59,972 nt of DNA from Sva-07 sp963717385 (GTDB lineage Bacteria; Actinomycetota; Acidimicrobiia; Acidimicrobiales; Ilumatobacteraceae), in assembly GCA_963717385.1 (NCBI GenBank), contig CAVQWE010000023.1, forward strand, positions 1 to 59,972, in the 5' to 3' direction. The translations under genes were made by a program, and so were the position numbers. Positions 36,773-45,650 of this stretch are shown here, piece by piece. Each line of letters opens with the position of its first letter. Position 1 is the stretch's first letter. The notes under the pieces were generated by a model. That model was not told where the DNA came from and did not search any database. It saw only the letters and a list, made by a program, of their open reading frames with translations.

Positions 36773-37696
36773 GTGGTGGCCTCCGTCGGCGTGGCGGGGA
36801 AGAAGGTGGGGTCGTTGATGGCCTGGTACAGCAGATCGCCGACCTCGTCGGGGTGTTGAGCATGCACGTCGTGATGAGCCGGACTGAACCACTCGGCGCG
36901 TCCCTGCGGCAGAGCGGCCAACGCGTGGTCGACGGCTTCGTGTTTCGAATGACTCCACGCGACGTCGCCGGTGTCGGCGCCGATCAGCAGTGTGGGCACC
37001 TGCACCCCTGGGTATCGAGCCGATGGCTGGTGTTCCCACAGACCGCGGAGCACCGTGAGGTGGCGGTCGAACGTGAGCCACGGCGCAATGGTGGCGTCGT
37101 CGCGCACCTCGAAGTTGGCGAGCGTGCCTTGGCGGCCGTCCTCGGGCCAGTCGGCGGCCGACGTTTCGACCCATCGGGTGATGTCGGCCAACGGCGTCCC
37201 GGCGAGGCGTGGGGGAGCGAGGGCTGCTGCAGCGTCATCCCAGTTCGGGAACTTGCCGGCGAGGTCGATGAAACCGCCGTCGACGCAAGCGATCATCGAC
37301 ACTGCGTCGGGGTGCGCCCAGGCGAGTTCGAGCACCACGTTGCCGCCCCACGACTGGCCGGCCACTGCGGGGCGAACCCATCCGAGGTCGTCGATCAGCA
37401 GACGAAGATCGTTGGCCACGGTCGTCATGTCGTAGCCGTCGTCGGGTTTCGACGAGCGGCCGTGGCCGCGCTGATCGATGGCGACGACCTGATGCCCGCG
37501 ACCGGCAAGGTGTTGTGCCACACCGTCCCAGAGGCGAGCGTTCGAGGCCAGACCGTGCACGAGCAGCACGGGTACCGGCAGTGTGATCGTCGGTGCGTGC
37601 GCCCACTGGGTCCCAGTGCACGGCATGCAGCTCGACCCCGGACTGCAGTTGGTGCCAGTCGTGGCGGGGCTCGATCGCCGTCGGGCCGTCCGTCAC
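36769..37696 (-). CDS. Alpha/beta hydrolase, N-terminal frameshift
   Basis: About 308 residues of alpha/beta hydrolase fold: LLVHGLASNARLWDG (oxyanion loop), AIDQRGHGRSSKPDDGYDM, the nucleophile elbow GQSWGG, LLIGADTGD and a late His in FSPAHHDVHAQHPDE. The reading frame from an internal ATG at 37626 covers 285 residues, but the conserved N-terminus (WHQLQSGVELHAVHWDP) lies in the next frame. Its GTG start at 37696 overlaps the stop of the dehydrogenase gene (GTGA), so an extra base near 37606 is likely. The stop overlaps the next ATG (ATGA). The substrate is unknown; the operon suggests it processes an imported compound. Confidence 0.78.
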
Positions 37697-38697
37697 CGGC
37701 TCGCGCTCGCGATCCGCCCGATCAGGGTGAGCATGTCGAGTGTGGTGGTCATGTCTCGTGGCCAAGGTGCGTCGCCTCGGATGGTCCGAGCGAACGCATC
37801 GACCATACCCAGGTACGGGTCGGACCAGTCCACCGACGTGGTCGACACGTGTCCGTCGGAACGGGCGAGCAAGAACTCGCGGGCGGGCTCGCCGCCGGTG
37901 TGGGCGTCGCCATCGATGACCAACGATGCCTCGGTGCCGACGAACTCGATGCGCTGCTCCTCGGCGTCGACGAACGAACAGCGGATGCGTGCCTCGCGCC
38001 CGTCGGACCACGACAGGGTGGCCTCGGTGCGGGCGTCGACGCCGCTGGTGTGCCACAGCGCCGTTGCGTCGATCACGTCAGGAGCGGCGCCCCACATCTC
38101 GACGATCGGCCCGAGACAGTAGATGCCGACGTCGAGGAGCGCGCCGCCGCCCTGCTCGGTCGACCACCGGTAGTTGTCGTGCGCCTCGGCGCCGATCGTG
38201 AACGTGAACGACGAGTCGATGTCGAGCACCGTGCCCAATTCACCTCCGCGGACGGTGTCGATCGCCCTGCGCCAGCGTGCATCGAACGGCGTCATCCACG
38301 CTTCGGCCAGCAGCACCCCTGCGGCTTCGCACGCTGCGGCCATGGCAACCGCATCAGCGACGGTCGGTGCGATCGGCTTCTCGCACAGGACGTGCTTGCC
38401 GGCTGCCGCTGCCCGTTCGGTCCACTCGCGGTGCATGCCGTTCGGGAGGGGAAGGTAGATCGCATCGACCTCGGGGTGTTCGATCACGTCGTCGTAGGTC
38501 CCGCTCGCGAGATGCGCCCACGGTTCGGGAACCGGGCCGCCGAGCGCGGACACCGCAACCAAACGCGCGTCGTCGGACGCATCGATGGCCGGCATGACGG
38601 CACGCGTTGCCACCATCGAACGTGCTCCGATCACACCGATACCGACGGGCGGCGGCGCCGGGTGGGGCCGGTCGGTCTGGGTATTCGGATCGCTCAC
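37693..38697 (-). CDS. Gfo/Idh/MocA-family NAD(P)-dependent oxidoreductase
   Basis: A 334-residue dehydrogenase. The N-terminal Rossmann segment is slightly unusual (VGIGVIGARSMVATRAVMPA, G-x-I-G-A-R-S instead of G-x-G-x2-A/G). It is followed by YDDVIEHPEVDAIYLPLPNGMH and the E-K-P motif in GKHVLCEKPIAP with the catalytic lysine. The C-terminal alpha/beta domain has GGGALLDVGIYCLGP. Family members oxidise or reduce sugars, inositols and related polyols. The GTG at 38697 overlaps the upstream dehydrogenase stop (GTGA), which fixes the start, and its stop overlaps the hydrolase GTG. It is intact. Confidence 0.87.
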   Translation of the reverse strand: MSDPNTQTDRPHPAPPPVGIGVIGARSMVATRAVMPAIDASDDARLVAVSALGGPVPEPWAHLASGTYDDVIEHPEVDAIYLPLPNGMHREWTERAAAAGKHVLCEKPIAPTVADAVAMAAACEAAGVLLAEAWMTPFDARWRRAIDTVRGGELGTVLDIDSSFTFTIGAEAHDNYRWSTEQGGGALLDVGIYCLGPIVEMWGAAPDVIDATALWHTSGVDARTEATLSWSDGREARIRCSFVDAEEQRIEFVGTEASLVIDGDAHTGGEPAREFLLARSDGHVSTTSVDWSDPYLGMVDAFARTIRGDAPWPRDMTTTLDMLTLIGRIASASR

Positions 38698-40223
38698 GCG
38701 AGTTCGATCAGCTCTCCGCCGTGCTCGCCCGATCGGTGGCCGGCCTCGAGAACGGCAACCACATCGCGGGATTGTTCGGGCTCGACCGCCAGCGGCTCGC
38801 CCAGCAGCAGGTGGTCGGCCAGGTTGCGGTGGAATCCCCAACCGGGACTTGGCGCAGGTGGTGCGGTCGACTCGCGCACGCCGAGCACATCGTCGTACGT
38901 GGCAACGGTGAGATCGACGGGTGCCTCGGCGTGATGCGACACCTCGGCCACGTGCCCGCGACCGGGAACGATTCGATCGTTGATCAGCGGACGGTAGTGG
39001 CCTTCGATCGTGCCCTTGGTGCCCTCGATGTGGAACTTCGGGCGACGGATCGCGCACACGTCGCTCTGTCGGAAGGTGGCCTCGCGTCCGTCGGCCCACT
39101 GCATCCACAAGCTGAGCTGGTCGACGTTGGTGGTGTCGTTCCACACCCGGTTGTGGCTGCTGCACAGCACCCGCTGCGGCGACGATCCGTAGAGCTGGAG
39201 AATCCAGTCGACATGGTGCGAACCCCAGTCGTAGATCGCCCCGCCCGAGATCGAGTCCTCGGAGTGCCAGGCGCGGCACGGGTGCTCGAAGCCGCCCACG
39301 AACGTCTCGATGTTGAAGACCTCGCCGATCTCCCCGCGGCCGACCACGTGGCGCACAGCCAGCCAATCGCGATCCCAACGTCGGCTCTGGTGGACGGTGA
39401 CGACCCGGTCGTGTTCGGCGGCGGTGGCGATGATCTCGTCGGCATCGGCGCGCTTCAGGCACATCGGCTTCTCGATCACGACGTGCTTGCCGGCCCGCAG
39501 GAGTTGCAGCGCCAACTCCGCGTGCAGGACGGGTGGTGTGGCGATGATGGCGATGTCGACAGCGGGATCGGCGGCGAGTGAGTCGGCGGAGGCGTGTGCG
39601 GTCAGGTCGGGGAAGTCGGCTCGGGCAGCAACGAGACGCTCGCCGACCGAGTCGGCTGCAGCGACCAGGGCGAGGCCGTCGGTCTCGGTGGCAGCGAGGC
39701 CATGCAGGTAGCCCATGGCGCCGAACGGCCCATAGCCGACCACGCCGACACCGAGGTCGGTGGTGCGCGCCGGCGTGCGAGGTTCCAAGAGGCGAGCGAC
39801 GAACGGTCCGAGCGTCGGATGCCGCTGCAGCACGTCGAGGTCGGCGATACCGGTGGTGACGATTCGGCCGGCGCCGACGCATCGGACAGCGATGGTGGGG
39901 TGATGGACGAACTTGACGCTCGTGGTGGCGGCGATGGTGGCGCCGCCGTCGATTGGGGTGAGCGTCCGCAGCGCAGTGGTGATGGAGGTCTCGCCGTGCA
40001 GGCGACTGGCTGCTCGATCGTCGGCAAGGGTCACGAACCACTCCGAGCGCGGGAGGTCGGATGTCACCGAGACGCCTGCGATTGCGGAAGCGGCGTCGTC
40101 GCCTGGCTCGATGGCGATGAGTACGGTGGCGCCCGACTCGGCCAGTCGCTCGACCTCCGACGCTCGCTCGGCGTCGAGGCGCCCAGTGACGAGCATCGTG
40201 TCGTGCCAGCAGTTCGTGGACAT
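38694..40223 (-). CDS. Fusion: ThuA-like N-terminal domain with Gfo/Idh/MocA oxidoreductase
   Basis: A 509-residue protein. Residues about 155-509 form a complete Gfo/Idh/MocA dehydrogenase (GVGVVGYGPFGAMGYLHGLA, ATPPVLHAELALQLLRAGKH, VIEKPMCLK with the catalytic lysine, GGAIYDWGSHHVDWILQLYG). The first about 150 residues are extra and resemble the ThuA/trehalose-utilisation class-I amidotransferase-like fold, ending VGAGRIVTTGIADLDVLQRH before the Rossmann domain. It is the first gene of the coupled operon; 119 bases separate it from the divergent metal-transporter binding-protein gene. The substrate is probably a carbohydrate derivative, which is inference from the families. Confidence 0.82.
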   Translation of the reverse strand: MSTNCWHDTMLVTGRLDAERASEVERLAESGATVLIAIEPGDDAASAIAGVSVTSDLPRSEWFVTLADDRAASRLHGETSITTALRTLTPIDGGATIAATTSVKFVHHPTIAVRCVGAGRIVTTGIADLDVLQRHPTLGPFVARLLEPRTPARTTDLGVGVVGYGPFGAMGYLHGLAATETDGLALVAAADSVGERLVAARADFPDLTAHASADSLAADPAVDIAIIATPPVLHAELALQLLRAGKHVVIEKPMCLKRADADEIIATAAEHDRVVTVHQSRRWDRDWLAVRHVVGRGEIGEVFNIETFVGGFEHPCRAWHSEDSISGGAIYDWGSHHVDWILQLYGSSPQRVLCSSHNRVWNDTTNVDQLSLWMQWADGREATFRQSDVCAIRRPKFHIEGTKGTIEGHYRPLINDRIVPGRGHVAEVSHHAEAPVDLTVATYDDVLGVRESTAPPAPSPGWGFHRNLADHLLLGEPLAVEPEQSRDVVAVLEAGHRSGEHGGELIELA

Positions 40224-40263
40224 TCGGGCGACCCTACTCAGGCCGTCGGAGCGCCGCGTTGCG

Positions 40264-40301
40264 GTGCTCGAAATACCTGCTCACGGACCTTTTTCGAGCA
40301 C
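40264..40301. promoter_or_regulatory. Inverted repeat in the divergent dehydrogenase / metal-transporter promoter region
   Basis: GTGCTCGAAA (40264-40273) and TTTCGAGCAC (40292-40301) are perfect 10-base complements separated by 18 bases, midway in the 119-base region between divergent starts at 40223 and 40343. It could be an operator bound at two half sites or a 5'-leader hairpin. It does not match Zur or DtxR/MntR consensus by eye. Confidence 0.4.
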
Positions 40302-40342
40302 GACAGCAAATGCGAACAGGTCGCAACTAAGGTCTCGGTCTC

Positions 40343-41383
40343 ATGAACGCATCTTCTTCCACACGACGCCTCGTAGCAGGCGCCATCACCCTGGCCGTCG
40401 TTGCCGCGGCCTGCGGCAGCGACGACGCCTCGTCCAGCGACACCGCGTCCGACACCGGATCGGGCGAGTCCGCCACCGAGTTCCAGGTGGTCACCACCGT
40501 GGCGCCGATCACCTCGATCGCCGCCAACGTCATCGGCGACTGCGCCGAGATCATCGGCATCGTGCCCGAAGGCACCAACTCGCACACGTTCGAGCCGCCG
40601 CCGTCCGCGGCCGAGGTGATGACCACCGCTGACGTGGTGTTCATCAACGGGCTGCAGCTCGAAGAGCCGACGAAAGAGCTCGCCCAGGCCAACGTCGCCG
40701 ACGGCGTCCAGATCATCGAACTCGGCGACGAGACGATCACCGTCGACGACTACAAGTACGACTTCTCCTTCCCCGAGGACGGCGGCAAGCCGAATCCGCA
40801 CCTCTGGACCGACCCCACCCTCGTGAAGGTCTACGCCGAGATCATCCGCGACACGATGGTGGCCGAGGTGCCCGACTGCGCCGACGAGATGAACGCCAAC
40901 TTCGACGCCTTCGTCGAGATCGTCGACGAGTTCGACGCGGTGATTCGCACGACGTTCGACACGATCCCCGAAGATCAGCGCAAGCTCGTCACCTACCACG
41001 ACGCCTACGCCTACTTCGCCGACACCTACGGCTGGAACGTGATCGGCGCAGTGCAGCCCGCCGACTTCGGTGATCCGACGCCGGCCGATGTGGTGAGCCT
41101 GATCGAGCAGATCGAGGCCGAGCAGGTGCCGGCGATCTTCGGATCCGAGGTCTTCCCGTCGCCGATCCTCGAGCAGATCGCCCAGGAGACCGGCGCCGTG
41201 TACGTCGACGATCTCCGCGACGACGACTTGCCGGATACGCCGGGCGACGAGAATCACTCGTGGCTCGGGCTGATGGTGTTCAACTTCATCACGATGACCG
41301 AAGCCCTCGGGGGCGACGCCACCGAGCTTCGCGAGTTCGTGATCCGCAACACCGTTCCGGACAACGCCTTCTACCCGCAGTGA
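40343..41383 (+). CDS. Zinc/manganese ABC transporter substrate-binding lipoprotein (ZnuA/TroA-like)
   Basis: A 346-residue cluster A-I binding protein with lipobox Cys24 (AVVAAAC). The metal ligands are spaced as in the family: His in NSHTFEPPPSAAEVM, His in NPHLWTDPTLVKVYAE, His in VTYHDAYAYFADTYG and an acidic ligand in FGSEVFPSPILEQI (Glu where many have Asp). It has no long His-rich loop, which is more usual for Mn2+/Fe2+ members, but the metal is not decidable. ATPase and permease genes follow, in operon order A-C-B. Confidence 0.87.
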   Translation: MNASSSTRRLVAGAITLAVVAAACGSDDASSSDTASDTGSGESATEFQVVTTVAPITSIAANVIGDCAEIIGIVPEGTNSHTFEPPPSAAEVMTTADVVFINGLQLEEPTKELAQANVADGVQIIELGDETITVDDYKYDFSFPEDGGKPNPHLWTDPTLVKVYAEIIRDTMVAEVPDCADEMNANFDAFVEIVDEFDAVIRTTFDTIPEDQRKLVTYHDAYAYFADTYGWNVIGAVQPADFGDPTPADVVSLIEQIEAEQVPAIFGSEVFPSPILEQIAQETGAVYVDDLRDDDLPDTPGDENHSWLGLMVFNFITMTEALGGDATELREFVIRNTVPDNAFYPQ

Positions 41384-41442
41384 TCGGAGCTGCGCATTGC
41401 AACATCGGCGTTCACGCCCCATGATGACGGCGTGATGCGTCC

Positions 41443-42258
41443 GTGACGAGCAATCCTGACGTGGCTGGCGGCTTGATCGTCGTCGACGATCTCACCGTCA
41501 GCTACGGCGGGGGTGCGCCGGTGCTGATCGATGTCGATCTCACCGTCGAGCCCGGCGACCTGATCGGCATCGTCGGCCCATCGGGGTCCGGCAAGTCGAC
41601 GCTGCTCAAGGCAATGCTCGGCACGGTGCCGGCCTCTTCGGGCAGCGTTCGTCGCTCGCCGGGTCTGGCGGTCGGATTGGTCCCCCAGGTCGAGACGATC
41701 GACTGGAACTTCCCTGTCACTGTCGCCGAATGCGTCGGCATGGCCAGAGCCCGTGGGTTCCGGATGCCGTGGATCAACAAGACCGAACGCGTCGAGATCG
41801 CCAGCGTGCTCGATCGACTCGGTATGCACGGGCTCGGCAATCGCCACATCCGTGAGCTCTCCGGCGGGCAGCAGCAGCGGGTGTTCCTCGCCCGCGCCCT
41901 GTTCACCAACGCGCAAGTGATCTTCCTCGACGAGCCGACCTCCGGGCTCGATGTGCGGACCCGCCACGACGTCCTGCACCTCCTCGACGAACTGAACTCC
42001 GACGGCCTCACGATCGTGTTGACCACGCACGATCTCAACGGCATCGCCGCGCACCTGCCAACGGTGGTGTGCCTCAATCGTTCGGTGATCGGGGCCGGCC
42101 GCCCCGACGAGGTGCTGGTGCCCGACGTGCTCGAACGCACCTACGGCTCGCCGATGGAGGTACTCGAACACGGCGGGATGCGTGTGGTCGTCGATGTTCC
42201 GCTCGACGCGAACGTGACCCAGTTGCGTCGGTCCGGCGGCGGGGGAGTGTCGGCGTGA
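41443..42258 (+). CDS. Metal ABC transporter ATP-binding protein (ZnuC/MntB type)
   Basis: A 271-residue ATPase with Walker A GPSGSGKSTLL, Q-loop VPQVETIDWNFPVTVAECV (the D-W-x-F-P-V element is typical of Mn/Zn importers), signature LSGGQQQRVFLARAL, Walker B VIFLDEPTSGLD and H-loop TTHDLNGI. It energises uptake of the metal captured by the upstream binding protein. The GTG start at 41443 lies 59 bases after that gene. Its stop overlaps the permease start (GTGA). Confidence 0.9.
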   Translation: MTSNPDVAGGLIVVDDLTVSYGGGAPVLIDVDLTVEPGDLIGIVGPSGSGKSTLLKAMLGTVPASSGSVRRSPGLAVGLVPQVETIDWNFPVTVAECVGMARARGFRMPWINKTERVEIASVLDRLGMHGLGNRHIRELSGGQQQRVFLARALFTNAQVIFLDEPTSGLDVRTRHDVLHLLDELNSDGLTIVLTTHDLNGIAAHLPTVVCLNRSVIGAGRPDEVLVPDVLERTYGSPMEVLEHGGMRVVVDVPLDANVTQLRRSGGGGVSA

Positions 42259-43103
42259 CCTGGGATGAACTGATTCGCCCGTTCGAGTTCGAGTTCTTCC
42301 GCAATGGCATCTACGTCGCCACGATCGCCGGCGCGCTGTGCGGCCTGGTGGGCTGCTACGTCGTGCTGCGCAACATGAGCTACATCGGCCACGGCCTGTC
42401 GCACTCGATCTTCGGTGGCTACGCGGTCGCGGGCCTCATCGGCGTCAACTTGTTCCTCGGGGCGGGCATCTGGGGTGTGGTGACGGCACTCGCTGTCGGC
42501 GGCATCGTTCGCCGACGGCCCATCGGTTCCGATGCTGCGATCGGAGTGGTGACCACGGCATCGTTCGCGCTCGGACTCGCATTGGTGCAGCTGTACGGAT
42601 CACCGGGACGCAACGCCGACGCCTTGCTGTTCGGCAACGTGCTCGGCGTGACCACGGCGGACGTCTGGGTGATCGTCGGCGTCGCCGTGGCCACGGTGGC
42701 GATCGGCTTCTTCTTCTATCGTCCACTGCTGTTCACCACGTTCGACACCCAGGTCGCCGCCGCCACCGGCGTGCGCACGGCGTGGATCGATGCGCTGCTC
42801 ATGGTGGTGCTGTCGGCCACGGTGTTGGCAACGATGAACGTGATGGGAGTGACGCTCATCGCGGCCACCCTGGTGGTGCCGGCGGTCGTGGCGCGGATGC
42901 TCACCGACAGCTTCGCCAAGATGCTGGGACTCGCCGGCGTCATCGGTGCGCTGAGCGGTTTCGTTGGCATGAACGCCAGCTATCACCTCGATGTTGCCTC
43001 CGGTCCGACCATCGTGTTGACCGCTGCGTCGTTCTTCATCGTTGCCTACATCGCCGGCGGCAGGCTCCGCCGCCTCACCGGCAACGTCGGCCACGCCCAC
43101 TGA
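42255..43103 (+). CDS. Metal ABC transporter permease (ZnuB/MntC type)
   Basis: A 282-residue membrane permease of the ABC-3 family with about eight helices, including GALCGLVGCYVVLRNMSYIG, the glycine-rich GHGLSHSIFGGYAVAGLIGV, LLFGNVLGVT and MGVTLIAATLVVPAVVARML. The GTG at 42255 overlaps the ATPase stop, which fixes the start; the frame is open upstream but antisense in character. It completes the importer. Confidence 0.9.
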   Translation: MTWDELIRPFEFEFFRNGIYVATIAGALCGLVGCYVVLRNMSYIGHGLSHSIFGGYAVAGLIGVNLFLGAGIWGVVTALAVGGIVRRRPIGSDAAIGVVTTASFALGLALVQLYGSPGRNADALLFGNVLGVTTADVWVIVGVAVATVAIGFFFYRPLLFTTFDTQVAAATGVRTAWIDALLMVVLSATVLATMNVMGVTLIAATLVVPAVVARMLTDSFAKMLGLAGVIGALSGFVGMNASYHLDVASGPTIVLTAASFFIVAYIAGGRLRRLTGNVGHAH

Positions 43104-43116
43104 GGCGGGGTGCGGG

Positions 43117-44139
43117 TCAGGCGGCTTGGAGGGCGGCCATCACCGCGGCCCAACTGTCGGGGTCGCTCGCGTACGGGGCGTAGAAGCTGATGCGCTGGAT
43201 CACGTCGCCGTATCGCTGCGACAGTTCGGGGGCGATGTCCTCCGGCGCACCGACCACGGCGAACGTGTTGAGGATCTCGTCGTCGATCAGCGTGCCCATC
43301 TTCTCCCACTCGCCCTGCTTCGACAACGCATGTTCAGCTCGTCCTGCAGGCCGCCCCAACCGTGGATGTCGAGCACGTTGCGGTAGGCGGGCGTGGAACC
43401 GTAGAACGCGATCTGTTGGCGGGTGCCGGTGGCGGCCGCTTCGAGTTGTTCGTCGTCGGCGCCGGTGACCACGAACGACGGCCCGACGATCTCGAAGCCC
43501 TCCATGGTCTTTCCGGCCTTGGCTCGCCCTCGTTCGAGCGCCGGGATGGTGACCTCACGCAGGTACTTCTCGGTGGTGAAGCCGTGGCAGAGGAAGCCGT
43601 CACACACTTCTCCGGCGACTTCGGTCATCAGTTCGCCGACACCGGCGAGGAACACCTTGGGCGGCCCGAAGCCGTCGAGGTCGGAAGCAGGCGGGGTGAA
43701 GAACGGTGTCATCAGGGTGTGGGTGTAGAACTCGCCGCGGAAGTCGAGCTTCTCGCCGGTCAGCCACGTGTTCCAGATGGCGCGCATCGCCAGCACCATC
43801 TCGCGCATCCGCGCCGCCGGGTGACTCCACTCCATCGAGAACCGCTTGGTGATGTGCGGCTTGATCTGGCTGCCGAGGCCGAGGATGAACCGGCCCTGCG
43901 AGTACGCCTGCAGGTCCCACGCCGTGTTTGCGAGCGTCATCGGGTTTCGAGCGAACGCCACGGCGATCGAGGTGCCGATCTCGAGTTGTCTCGGTGTGCT
44001 CGGCAGCGAGCAGGAGCGGCAGGAACGGGTCGTGCGACGTCTCAGCCGTCCAGGCGCCGGAATACCCGGCCGCCTCGACCTCTTGTGCCTTGCGCGGAAC
44101 ACTCCGCAGGTCCATCCCGATGCTGCCGTCGACTTTCAT
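43117..44139 (-). pseudogene. LLM-class F420-dependent oxidoreductase (TIGR03617-like), two frameshifts
   Basis: About 340 residues when repaired. The start MKVDGSIGMDLRSVPRKAQE with GYSGAWTAETSHDPFLPLLL, the middle IGTSIAVAFARNPMTLANTA, GRFILGLGSQIKPHITKRF and GFGPPKVFLAGVG, and the end GEWEKMGTLIDDEILNTF lie in three different frames. Breaks are near 43989 (extra base) and 43332 (missing base). The match to the mycobacterial LLM family is continuous across both. It is convergent with the metal permease gene, with 13 bases between stops. The substrate is unknown. Confidence 0.78.
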
Positions 44140-44206
44140 GGAAAGCGACCGTAGTCAGCGGACGGTGCCTGCCCCGACCTCGACGGGAGCGGGTGCGAGT
44201 CAGTGC

Positions 44207-44659
44207 TCAGCGTTGGCCGCGAGTGTTCTCCTCGATGCGGAACAGCACGACGATCACCTCGAGGATGACTCGCAGATACAACACCCCGAAGAACCAGTAC
44301 AACGGCGCCAGCAGGATGAAGACGGTCCCACCGTCGGCCTGTGTGCCGGCCACGAGGATCACCAGACTCATGATCGAGATCGCGATGATGCCGAGGATGA
44401 ACAGCACCTTGATGATGCTGGGCGTGATGAACGTCTTCATCGAGACGTCGAACAGGCGCCCGAAGAATCCCGGCCCGCCGGCTTGCCCACCCGCGCCCGG
44501 CGCGGCCGCCGGGGTCGGGACGGGAGTCGGTGCTGGAGGCGGTACCGGAGCCGGCGATGCCGGTGTGGGCGCCGAGGCCGAGACCTGGTCCGGGGCGTAC
44601 CACTTGCCGTCGCTCGCCTGCCACCATCCGGGCCCCTGTGGGGTGTCTGCTCCGCTCAT
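44207..44659 (-). CDS. DUF4282-domain membrane protein
   Basis: A 150-residue protein. The N-terminus holds a tryptophan-rich GWWQASDGKWYAP motif (residues 11-23, like the short DUF2510-type motif of actinobacterial envelope proteins), then a Pro/Ala linker of about 40 residues. Two C-terminal hydrophobic helices (KVLFILGIIAISIMSLVILV and FILLAPLYWFFGVLYLRVIL) end in a DUF4282 pattern (FRIEENTR). The function of the domain is unknown. GGAGG lies close before the ATG. It is a single gene between LLM and PAC2 genes on the same strand. Confidence 0.8.
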   Translation of the reverse strand: MSGADTPQGPGWWQASDGKWYAPDQVSASAPTPASPAPVPPPAPTPVPTPAAAPGAGGQAGGPGFFGRLFDVSMKTFITPSIIKVLFILGIIAISIMSLVILVAGTQADGGTVFILLAPLYWFFGVLYLRVILEVIVVLFRIEENTRGQR

Positions 44660-44725
44660 CGCGTCCTCCTTCGTCTGTTGTCGTCTCCGAATGCCTAGTC
44701 GCCACGGGAGGCGCAGGCGCGGATG

Positions 44726-45650
44726 TCAGTCCTGGTCGCGGAGGAAGGCTTGGATCTCGTCGGCGAGTTCGTCGCCGGAGCGCATCTCGATCGTTGGGCC
44801 GTCTGCAACTTCGCCGTCGATCGACGCGTCGTACAGCTCCTCGAGCTGGCGCAGCATGCCCTGGTGCTCGGCGTTGCCGTCGATGCTGGCATCGATCCGA
44901 TCGCGTTGCGGGCCGACGGCGGCGCGGAGATCGTCGGCGGCCACCTCGATGCCGGTCACCTCGGTGAGCCCGTCGAGCGAGCGCCAACGACGCAGCCGGG
45001 TACGGCATGGCGACCACGTAGTGCGGCACCTGCACCCAGATGCCCAGCGTCGGGATGCGGCGGGCATGCAGCGCATGTTCGAGCGCCGCTGCCATCCCGG
45101 CCGGAACATCGACCGAACTGCGAGCAAAGGTGACGTTCGCCAGCACGTCGGTCGACGGCGACGAACACGACAGCCGCGGCGTGCGGGTGTGCGGAGCAGC
45201 GAACGGGTAGGCGCCGAACGCAACCATCTCGTGACTCCGAGTTCGACGGCGATGTCGCTGACCGCGCGTGCGAATCGGTGCCAGGCCATGTCGGGCTCGG
45301 GGCCGCTCAGCACGAGGATGTCGCGGCCCGAACTCGAGCGGCCGGCCCGGAGTTCGATGGTCGACCACGACGAGGTCGGTGTTGACGCCGTCGCGCAGTT
45401 CCATCACGGGACGACGCGCCCGGAAGTCGATGAAGGTGTCGTCGTCGAATCGCAGGATCGGGCTGGTTTCGCATTCCTTCGACAACGATTGAGCAGCTGC
45501 GTCGGCTGCGCCTGCTGCATCGATCCAGCCGGTGAGCATCACGACGAGGATCGGTTCGTGGAGCATCGGCTCGTCGACGAGCCACTCGTAGGCGTCGTCG
45601 TCGCGACGCTGCGGGCGTTGGTGCTCGTCTCCGTCGGACGCGTCGGTCAC
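44726..45650 (-). pseudogene. PAC2-family protein, three frameshifts
   Basis: About 308 residues when repaired. The pieces are EWLVDEPMLHEPILVVMLTG with WIDAAGAADAAAQSL; IELRAGRSSSGRDILVLSGP; MVAFGAYPFAAPHTRTPR to YVVAMPYPAASLAL; and LDGLTEVTGIEVAADDLRAA to the acidic C-terminus. They follow the PAC2 (proteasome assembly chaperone-like) pattern but alternate between two frames, with breaks near 45364, 45232 and 44980. Actinobacterial PAC2 proteins occur in proteasome-bearing taxa; the function here is unassigned. The GTG at 45650 overlaps the kinase stop (GTGA), which fixes the start. Confidence 0.75.
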
